Shown here: positions 57,601 to 64,000 of the stretch, in pieces | Position numbering within the stretch: position 1 is the first letter of the stretch | Layout of the letters: every line of letters begins with the position of its first letter | Assembly (NCBI RefSeq): GCF_009601765.2 | Contig: NZ_CP045699.1 | Coordinates: 1,984,001-2,048,000, forward strand | DNA: 64,000 bases | Direction: 5' to 3' | DNA from: Vibrio algicola | GTDB lineage: Bacteria > Pseudomonadota > Gammaproteobacteria > Enterobacterales > Vibrionaceae | The notes under the pieces: generated by a model | What the model was told of the DNA's origin: nothing | What the model saw: the letters and a program-made list of their open reading frames with translations, nothing else | Databases searched by the model: none | Position numbers and translations under genes: made by a program

Positions 57601-60600
57601 ATGTTTAAATCAAAAAAATCCAATAAATTCCAAAAGCTTCAGCACACCTTGATGGTCGCGTTTCTGGTGCTAAGTATTACGCCTTTTACTATTATTGCGG
57701 TTTTTTTCTTACACTCTCACACCCAAGATTTGCAAGAACAAAGTACCTCTTATTTGCTCTCCGTTCGTGATACTAAAAAGCAACAGGTTAATAGTTATCT
57801 CAAAGCGAAAGAATCGGAAGTGATGGGGGTGGTTCGCTCTGAATTAGCCTATTCAAGTGGCGGACGTTTTTATGGCTTAATCAACGGTTTCACCATGCTC
57901 GGTGACAATATAGAGCAAGCTAGAAAAAATGCTCAACAACGTTATATTTTAGGTTCAGGCAATAAAATCAAAACTGCGGTCCTCCCAGAGTCGCCTAATT
58001 TTATCGGCAGCGAGCGCTATCGTCTGCTGCATAAACGCTACCATTGGGCATTTGTCGAACTGCTTAAACGCTCTGATTTCAGCGATATATTATTAGTTGA
58101 TCGCAATGGTAACGTAGCTTACTCAGTCAAAAAAGACGCGGATTATGGCACCAACTTATTAAGCGGCCCTTATCAAAAAACTCCGCTCGGCCAAACTTTC
58201 GCTAAGTTAAGAAATACCGTCAAAGCCTCACGTAAAAATAATGAAGATTACACCCCCGTTATTTTCTCTGATTTTAATAAAGACAAATCCAAGCAAACTT
58301 TGTGGTTAGGGGCGCCTATCATTCAGCAAGGGTACTTACACAGTTATGCAATGTTTAAACTGCCCAATACCGCTTTATCAAATATGATCAACGCGCATAG
58401 TAAAAAAGAATCGTTAACCAAATTATTAGTCGGCCAGCATAAACATTCAAAAGTACTCGATTTATCTCAAAAAAGTATCGATGCCAGTAGCTTGGTTATC
58501 GATAAAGCATTAGCCGGTCATTCTGCGGTTGAATCATTTACCGATACCAATGGTGAAAAACTTCTAGCCGCTTACACCCCTATTCATATAAAAGATAAAA
58601 CTTGGGCGCTAGTAGTTCAATTACCTGAAAAACAAGCTTATGCCCGAGTTCACCAATTAAAAAATATCTTCGCAATTGTGATGGTAATAGGCATTATTTT
58701 AGTGGTGGTGTGCTCTCATTATTTATCTAACTTTATTACCGCACCATTATTAAAACTTGCGTGGGCAGCAGAGCGAGTGTCCGCCGGCGATCTCGATCAA
58801 GAGCTTGAAGTATTAAAACGCAAAGATGAAATTGGCCGCTTATCGGTTAGTTTTATCCGTATGCAACGCTCGATCAGAGAAAAGATCTTATTGATCGGCG
58901 ATCAAAATAAAATTCTCGAAAATAATATTCAAACCATCAAGCAAAAAAATGATGATTTGGAACTGGCCAATAAGCTGAAAGATGAGTTTTTGGCCACGAC
59001 TTCTCATGAATTAAGAACCCCATTGCACGGTATGGTCGGCATTGCGGAATCGTTGATCTCTGGTGCGAATGGCCCATTGCCAGCCAATCAAAGGCATCAA
59101 CTCGATATTATCATTAATAGCGGTCAACGCCTAACCACTTTGGTCGATGACCTACTCGACTACCATAAAATGCGTTATGGCAATTTAGACATTCAAACCA
59201 CTACAGTGGACGTTGCGTCGGCCACTCGCTTAGTATTGGAATTATCTCAACATCTACTTGGCAGTAAACCGATCCGCATTATTAACCAAATTCCATTAGA
59301 GCTGCCGTTAATCGCCGCCGATGCTCAACGCTTAGAGCAAGTGCTGTATAACTTAATTGGTAATGCGATCAAATACACCAGTGAAGGCAAGATCATTATC
59401 TCGGCCACGGTGCTAGATAATAATATTCGCATGCAAGTGGTGGATACCGGCCAAGGGATCCCCGCCGATCAACTTGACCACATCTTCGAGCCGCTTATCC
59501 AAGCTGGACAAGATTCGAGTCGTTATCGTCAAGGGGCAGGTTTAGGCTTGTCAATTAGTCGCCAATTAATTGAACTGATGGGGGGATCGCTGTATGTCAG
59601 TAGTCAGCCGCTGGTCGGCACCACGTTTAGCTTCTCATTACCAATAGCCAGTGAGCAACAAATCGCTGAGCATAAATACCAAGCGCCAAATGAGCATTTT
59701 CAAGCTCCAGAAAGTAATGCCCCGCTCACTGATCTTGATTCCTCATCATTGCCAGTAAATAGCGATGGTCCATTATTGGTGGTAGCTGATGATGAACCGG
59801 TGAACTTACGCATTTTAGACAGTTTCTTACGTTTAGAAGGCTACCGAGTGAAAACCGCAGCCGATGGTTTAAGTGCGCTGCAATTAATTGAGAAAGAGAA
59901 ACCAGAATTAGCCTTACTGGATGTAATGATGCCAGGCATGAGTGGTTATGAAGCCTGTGAAGAAATCCGCCAACAATATGATCATGGTGAACTGCCGGTT
60001 ATCTTACTGACAGCACTAAGCCAAAGCAAAGATCGGGTACGAGGCTTTGAAGCGGGGGCGAACGACTACTTAACTAAACCATTTAATAAACAAGAACTGG
60101 CGGCGCGGATTAAAGCTCACTTAACCGCCAGTAAGGCCGAACAACGCCGGATAGAAAATAGCAAATTACAACAAGAGCTACGCATTAGAGAACAAGTTGA
60201 AGCCAGCCTACTGGAAACTCAAGGTCGCTTATTAGAGCAATTAGAGTCGGCGCCAGAAGCGATTGTTTGCGTGCGTGAAGATGGTCGAATTCGTTTTGCC
60301 AATGATTCGGCGGCTAAATTATTTAAGCGCAGCCCCGAGCAACTCAAGCGCTCTACCGCCGATGAGATTATCGCACCGAAATACCTGAATTTAACCCAAG
60401 AGCATTTTTGTGGCGATGCGGATATTTTCATTGAAGATAAGCGAGTGCACATCCAAAGTGACGTGTTAACGCTACCGCAAGCTTCAGGCCTACAATCTAT
60501 GTATATCTTTAATATTGGCGGCGGCGTTAATGCGCAGCGAATTGATAACTTAGAAACCGCCATCGAAGCACTGTCGAGTTATGCGTTTGAAGGCGATAAA

Positions 60601-60993
60601 AACAAACTACAGCAACTTAAAGAGCTGGGCGGTGAATTTACTCGCTTAGCCGATAAAGTGTCGCATAAGAGCGAAGATAAACAGCAAATTATGCGTGATA
60701 TTTTAGTCGATACAATGACTACCGCGCTCGATTATTGGGAATCGGCAACGGGCCAAACTAAATACACCTTAGCCGAGGAAAGTGGCTTGTGGCGCGTCTA
60801 TCTCGACCGTAGCACCCTACAAACCCGCACCTTAGATAAATATCTACGGATTGAAACCCTGCCTAAAACACCACGTTGGCGCACCGTACTCAATACCATT
60901 GATTACATCCTAGAACACAGCAACGCCAATACCCCACAGCGCCAGCATTTGATTGAGTGTCGTGAAAAGCTGCAACTATTGTTGGTGAGTTAA
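57601..60993 (+). CDS. chiS: Chitin-sensing hybrid kinase and transcription regulator ChiS
   Basis: ChiS is a one-component-like membrane regulator. It senses chitin oligosaccharides through the periplasmic binding protein and directly activates chitin genes in V. cholerae. The 1130-residue protein has TM1 (about 17-37), a large periplasmic sensor (38-355), TM2 (about 356-373), HAMP (374-428), and a kinase with His469 in TTSHELRTPLHG, the published ChiS position. An ATPase (DTGQGIP, GAGLGLSI) and a receiver with Asp774 (LLDVMMPG) follow, then a PAS-like segment (about 870-960) and a C-terminal region (about 1024-1130) that corresponds to the known DNA-binding part. The V. cholerae protein is 1129 residues. 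Confidence 0.94.
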   Translation: MFKSKKSNKFQKLQHTLMVAFLVLSITPFTIIAVFFLHSHTQDLQEQSTSYLLSVRDTKKQQVNSYLKAKESEVMGVVRSELAYSSGGRFYGLINGFTMLGDNIEQARKNAQQRYILGSGNKIKTAVLPESPNFIGSERYRLLHKRYHWAFVELLKRSDFSDILLVDRNGNVAYSVKKDADYGTNLLSGPYQKTPLGQTFAKLRNTVKASRKNNEDYTPVIFSDFNKDKSKQTLWLGAPIIQQGYLHSYAMFKLPNTALSNMINAHSKKESLTKLLVGQHKHSKVLDLSQKSIDASSLVIDKALAGHSAVESFTDTNGEKLLAAYTPIHIKDKTWALVVQLPEKQAYARVHQLKNIFAIVMVIGIILVVVCSHYLSNFITAPLLKLAWAAERVSAGDLDQELEVLKRKDEIGRLSVSFIRMQRSIREKILLIGDQNKILENNIQTIKQKNDDLELANKLKDEFLATTSHELRTPLHGMVGIAESLISGANGPLPANQRHQLDIIINSGQRLTTLVDDLLDYHKMRYGNLDIQTTTVDVASATRLVLELSQHLLGSKPIRIINQIPLELPLIAADAQRLEQVLYNLIGNAIKYTSEGKIIISATVLDNNIRMQVVDTGQGIPADQLDHIFEPLIQAGQDSSRYRQGAGLGLSISRQLIELMGGSLYVSSQPLVGTTFSFSLPIASEQQIAEHKYQAPNEHFQAPESNAPLTDLDSSSLPVNSDGPLLVVADDEPVNLRILDSFLRLEGYRVKTAADGLSALQLIEKEKPELALLDVMMPGMSGYEACEEIRQQYDHGELPVILLTALSQSKDRVRGFEAGANDYLTKPFNKQELAARIKAHLTASKAEQRRIENSKLQQELRIREQVEASLLETQGRLLEQLESAPEAIVCVREDGRIRFANDSAAKLFKRSPEQLKRSTADEIIAPKYLNLTQEHFCGDADIFIEDKRVHIQSDVLTLPQASGLQSMYIFNIGGGVNAQRIDNLETAIEALSSYAFEGDKNKLQQLKELGGEFTRLADKVSHKSEDKQQIMRDILVDTMTTALDYWESATGQTKYTLAEESGLWRVYLDRSTLQTRTLDKYLRIETLPKTPRWRTVLNTIDYILEHSNANTPQRQHLIECREKLQLLLVS

Positions 60994-61110
60994 ACTATAT
61001 TGATGAGTTCAGCAATCTTGCTAAGTTAAAGCAGCATTGGAGAGTTCAGCTATGTTGGTGAGTGAGAGCAATATGGGTAAGTTAGAACCATGTTGATGAG
61101 TTAAGTAAGA
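60982..61110 (+). repeat. 18-bp imperfect tandem repeat starting in the last codons of chiS
   Basis: Seven units start at 60982, 61000, 61018, 61037, 61055, 61073 and 61093. Their core is TTGRTGAGTTMAG. Spacing is 18 bases except one 19 and one 20. The first unit contains the chiS codons TTG GTG AGT TAA, so the array appears to have grown out of the gene end. Confidence 0.75.
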
Positions 61111-61133
61111 TAGCGATTGTTAATAATAATCAC

Positions 61134-61169
61134 GCCGTTAAGATCTGAGCATCTTAACGGCATTTTTTT
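61134..61169 (+). terminator. Terminator of chiS
   Basis: GCCGTTAAGAT-CTGAGC-ATCTTAACGGC, an 11-bp perfect stem, then A and seven T. Confidence 0.95.
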
Positions 61170-61186
61170 GTTCACTGCAGGAAGCA

Positions 61187-61334
61187 ATACCAATTCCATT
61201 TAATATTTGATCAGTTTGAATACACCAAAAAGACGCGGATCTGTCCTTGGCCGCTTGAGAAAAGGTCATCATGGCCTTTGACACACTTCTCTGCACTCAA
61301 TGTTGAACGATCATGACATTGATGGAATGGGTAT
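61187..61334. repeat. Palindromic intergenic element, copy G
   Basis: Terminal inverted repeats ATACCAATTCCAT and ATGGAATGGGTAT, the best-preserved ends in the window. The interior carries AAAAGACGCGGATCTGTCC and AAAGGTCATCATGGCCTTT. It lies between chiS and the chitin transporter genes. Confidence 0.9.
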
Positions 61335-61369
61335 AACTTCGATAACCCTGCTTTGCTGCGGCCTTTTTG

Positions 61370-61399
61370 CCACCTTTTTTGGCGGTTGAAAAAAGGTGG
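61370..61399. repeat. 11-bp inverted repeat
   Basis: CCACCTTTTTT-GGCGGTTG-AAAAAAGGTGG, a perfect stem. It is followed by GGCGCC and has no T tract, so it is probably a palindromic repeat rather than a terminator. Confidence 0.5.
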
Positions 61400-61750
61400 G
61401 GCGCCTAAGGCTGTACGATCAACTCACCATTATAGCCAAGATAAGCACCACACTAACAAGCTAACAAAACCGCACCAATACTTATTTTACACTAATAAAT
61501 AACAGCCAGTACCGACTGATAAACAGTAACAAAAAAGCACTAATTTGGATTTTTGTTGACCCCAAAAGCGTAACTTTTGTAGGTAATGCGAAGTCAGTCA
61601 CAACAAATTGGCAATACTATTTTTCAGTAAAAAAGTAAGCTCACTCACTGTAAGTGATCCAGATCGCAAGATCAAAAGCAATAACAAATACCACCTTATT
61701 TAAAAGCACTTAAACGTAGTGATTACTTACTTATACTGACCAAATAAACG

Positions 61751-61774
61751 TAATCGTGATATGAATCACATTTC
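61751..61774. promoter_or_regulatory. CRP site in the chitin-oligosaccharide transporter promoter region
   Basis: CGTGA-TATGAA-TCACA (61755-61770) with AT-rich flanks matches the CRP consensus TGTGA-N6-TCACA at nine of ten core positions. Chitin transport genes in V. cholerae are CRP-dependent. Confidence 0.75.
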
Positions 61775-61812
61775 AAACTGCGCAATAAAACGACAAATTT
61801 AATTTTATTTTT

Positions 61813-61880
61813 ACGTTATTAACGTCACAAGCCATAACTTTGACGTTTTTAACGGGAATACAAATTGACGATTTCAACGA
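61813..61880. promoter_or_regulatory. Three related inverted repeats, candidate ChiS operators
   Basis: ACGTT-ATT-AACGT at 61813-61825, ACGTT-TTT-AACGG at 61843-61855 and ACGAT-TTC-AACGA at 61868-61880. They lie 30 and 25 bases apart, downstream of the CRP site and upstream of the binding protein gene. Direct ChiS binding to this promoter is known in V. cholerae; that these are its sites is inference. Confidence 0.45.
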
Positions 61881-62055
61881 TAAGGTGTTTTCTGTACTGG
61901 CAAAGGGCCTACAGGCCACTCTGGAATGATTAGTGAATGTTTGAACATCACATCCACAATAGAAGATTATTCAGGGGTAGGTCTTAAGCGAGTGTTTATC
62001 AATTGATGACATTCCTTTTAATAAGCTAAATCAAAAGCAAAAGTAAGGAACAGCT

Positions 62056-63738
62056 ATGCTTAACAAAATAAAAAAAACAGCAATCGCTGCAGCAGTTATC
62101 TCTGTTGCCGCTACTGGTTTCTCTACAGTAGCAACAGCTGCAGAGCGCAGTGAATTGACTATCGTACCGGATTTCTACCCTACATTTGTACGTAACTTTA
62201 ACCCGTACTTAGGTGCTACTAACTTAAAAACAACGACGGATTTCATTTACGAGCCACTAGTTATCTTTAACGAAATGCACGGCAATACGCCAGTGATGCG
62301 TCTTGCAAAAGATTTCAAAATGTCTGATGACCTAATGACGGTAACTTTTGATATCCGTAAAGGTGTTAAATGGTCTGATGGTAAGCCGTTCACAGCACAC
62401 GATGTGCTTTACTCGTTTAACCTTGTGAAAAAATTCCCAGCACTTGACCAATCTGGTATTAACAAGCAACTTAAAAGCGTTGAGATCAAAGGCGACTACC
62501 AAATTATCTTCCACCTAAACGAAGCTAATTCAAATGTCCCTTACGAGATTGCCAAAGTGCCTGTTGTTGCAGAGCACATCTGGAAAGACGTAAAAGATCC
62601 AACCACTTTCACCAATGAAAACCCTGTAGGTACTGGTCCATTTACTGAGATCGACACCTTTACACCACAACTTTACATTCAGTGTGAAAACCCAAATTAC
62701 TGGGATGCGAAAGACCTAAATGTTGATTGTTTACGCGTGCCACAAATCGCCAACAATGACCAACTATTAAGTAAGATCATTAACTCTGAGTTAGATTGGA
62801 CGTCTTCGTTCGTACCAGACATTGATAAAACCTACGCATCTGTCAGCAAGGATCACCATTACTGGTACCCTGCAGCAGGTACACAAGGCTTTATGGTGAA
62901 CTTTGCTGAAAAAGATCCAGCTAAGAAAGAAGCATTGACTAACGTTGACTTCCGTCGCGCATTCTCAATGGCTCTTGACCGTCAAACTATCATTGATATC
63001 GCATTCTACGGCGGCGGTACAGTCAATGACTTCGCATCGGGCCTAGGCTACGCATTCGAAGCATGGTCTGACGAAAAAGTTCACAATAAATACAAAGGCT
63101 ACAACACTTACAACGTTGACGGCGCGAAGAAGCTGCTTGCTAAAGCGGGCTTTAAAGACGTAAACAACGATGGATTTGTTGATACTCCATCTGGTAAGCC
63201 ATTTGAGTTATTGATTCAATCACCAAACGGTTGGACTGACTTTAACAACACAGTACAGCTTGCGGTTGAGCAGCTGGAAGAAGTAGGCATTAAAGCCAAA
63301 GCACGTACCCCTGAGTTTGCGGTTTACAACCAAGCAATGCTTGATGCGAACTACGATGTTGCGTTCACTAACTACTTCCACGGTGCGGATCCATACACTT
63401 ACTGGAACTCGGCTTACAACTCAGCGTTGCAAAGCGGTCAGGGTATGCCTCGTTTCGCGATGCATTTCTTCAAAAATGATAAGTTAGATTCATTGCTAAA
63501 CAGCTTCTACAAAACGGCTGACAAGCAAGAGCAAATGAACATTGCTCACCAAATCCAACAAATCATTGCTGAAAACCAAGTAACGATTCCTGTTATGTCT
63601 GGCGCGCAATTCTTCCAGTACAACACGAAGCGCTTCACTGGTTGGTGGAATGAGAAAAATCCAAAGGGCCGTCCAAGCATCTGGGCTGGTATTCCTGAGC
63701 GTCTATTGCAAGTACTGGACCTAAAACCAGTTAAATAA
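62056..63738 (+). CDS. Chitin oligosaccharide-binding periplasmic protein CBP
   Basis: The 560-residue precursor has a signal peptide (about 1-28, AIAAAVISVAATGFSTVATAA with cleavage before ERSE) and a solute-binding family 5 (DppA/OppA-like) fold: FIYEPLVIFNE, FDIRKGVKWSDGKPFTAHDV, NPVGTGPF, FRRAFSMALDRQ and the C-terminal IPVMSGAQFF. In V. cholerae CBP binds chitin oligosaccharides, delivers them to the adjacent ABC importer and represses ChiS when empty. AAGGA precedes the ATG. Position downstream of chiS and before the permease gene supports the assignment over a peptide-binding role. Confidence 0.92.
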   Translation: MLNKIKKTAIAAAVISVAATGFSTVATAAERSELTIVPDFYPTFVRNFNPYLGATNLKTTTDFIYEPLVIFNEMHGNTPVMRLAKDFKMSDDLMTVTFDIRKGVKWSDGKPFTAHDVLYSFNLVKKFPALDQSGINKQLKSVEIKGDYQIIFHLNEANSNVPYEIAKVPVVAEHIWKDVKDPTTFTNENPVGTGPFTEIDTFTPQLYIQCENPNYWDAKDLNVDCLRVPQIANNDQLLSKIINSELDWTSSFVPDIDKTYASVSKDHHYWYPAAGTQGFMVNFAEKDPAKKEALTNVDFRRAFSMALDRQTIIDIAFYGGGTVNDFASGLGYAFEAWSDEKVHNKYKGYNTYNVDGAKKLLAKAGFKDVNNDGFVDTPSGKPFELLIQSPNGWTDFNNTVQLAVEQLEEVGIKAKARTPEFAVYNQAMLDANYDVAFTNYFHGADPYTYWNSAYNSALQSGQGMPRFAMHFFKNDKLDSLLNSFYKTADKQEQMNIAHQIQQIIAENQVTIPVMSGAQFFQYNTKRFTGWWNEKNPKGRPSIWAGIPERLLQVLDLKPVK

Positions 63739-63901
63739 GCAAGTCGTTCACTCGTGCGGCGCATGCCTAATGCGCCGCCATTTAAATCTCCCTCCTACTG
63801 ATAAAAGTATGGCGCTCGTCGTCAGGGGATTTCTTTGTCTGAAATAGGCGTCCTGAAACCAGAGTCAGGCCAAAAAATCTGGGATAGTTAAGGTGTAAGT
63901 T

Positions 63902-64000
63902 ATGGGATTTTTCTTAAGACGTTTAGGTTTTTATTTTATCGCTTTAGTCGTCGCTGCAACGATTAACTTTGCGATTCCGCGTGCCATGCCTGGTGACCCA
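63902..64000 (+). CDS. ABC transporter permease of the chitin oligosaccharide importer, N-terminal fragment
   Basis: The first 33 codons are present, and the gene runs off the right edge. The start MGFFLRRLGFYFIALVVAAT leads through the first membrane helix to NFAIPRAMPGDP, the typical DppB/OppB-type N-terminus, where PR-MPGDP ends helix 1. It follows CBP by 163 bases on the same strand and is likely the first permease gene of the chitin oligosaccharide operon. Confidence 0.88.
   Translation, partial: MGFFLRRLGFYFIALVVAATINFAIPRAMPGDP

Noticed and set aside
1..64000. Defence island, prophage, integron or toxin-antitoxin system
   Set aside because: Every sizable gene belongs to a core family, and order is largely syntenic with vibrios. 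I saw no integrase other than XerD, no att-like tRNA end and no CRISPR-type regular repeats.

Overview
The window is an ordinary stretch of core chromosome from a low-GC member of the Vibrionaceae. Evidence for this: HlyU next to NhaR, VpsR beside lysS, convergent arcA and arcB, a ChiS-type hybrid kinase followed by the chitin-oligosaccharide binding protein, and protein sequences that I recognise as close to Vibrio cholerae versions. I see no prophage, plasmid, integron, CRISPR, rRNA or tRNA. Coding density is high and nearly every gene has a recognisable family. Identifications are from memory of families, not from a search.

Layout: 1-787 holds the start of murJ (lipid II flippase) and divergent rpsT. 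1065-7382 is a leftward block: hlyU, nhaR, then the conserved rppH-ptsP-lgt-thyA order, with a mobile palindromic element sitting between ptsP and lgt. 7383-7987 is a gene-free stretch between rppH and mutH. It carries a cluster of DnaA boxes and GATC sites, exactly where E. coli keeps DARS2. 7988-10214 holds mutH, a small unknown gene and tas. 10292-18710 runs leftward: vpsR, then xerD-dsbC-(ASCH protein)-recJ-prfB-lysS. prfB has the classic +1 programmed frameshift. 18843-26015 holds fldB, brnQ, trmN6, srmB, yaaA and an amino-acid:sodium symporter. 26804-29146 holds a DUF3545 protein, a hemerythrin, ung and grcA; grcA has a clear FNR box.

29369-34240 is the threonine operon with its leader peptide and attenuator. 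34851-39585 is the Arc system: arcA faces arcB, and arcB is translationally coupled to an upstream PAS-PAS-GGDEF protein whose catalytic motif is destroyed while its c-di-GMP inhibitory-site motif is kept. 40302-46314 is gltBD. 46478-49454 holds a DUF1499 lipoprotein, mtnN, btuF and a TRIC-family channel. 49652-57262 holds tyrS, an M23 endopeptidase, erpA, hemL, a 38-residue Cys-rich membrane peptide, an AI-2E family transporter and rsmC. 57601 to the end is the chitin locus: chiS, then the binding protein and the start of its ABC permease. The promoter region there has a CRP site and three related inverted repeats that are candidate ChiS operators.

Functional themes are translation (rpsT, prfB, lysS, tyrS, srmB, trmN6, rsmC), DNA repair and recombination (mutH, recJ, xerD, ung), redox and anaerobic control (arcAB, FNR boxes, grcA, hemerythrin), amino-acid metabolism (thr, glt, brnQ), c-di-GMP-linked regulation (vpsR and the degenerate GGDEF protein) and chitin use.

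The clearest unexplained DNA is a family of roughly 100-150 bp palindromic intergenic elements, seven copies plus a fragment in 64 kb. The intergenic points most worth follow-up are the DARS2-like region and the chitin promoter.
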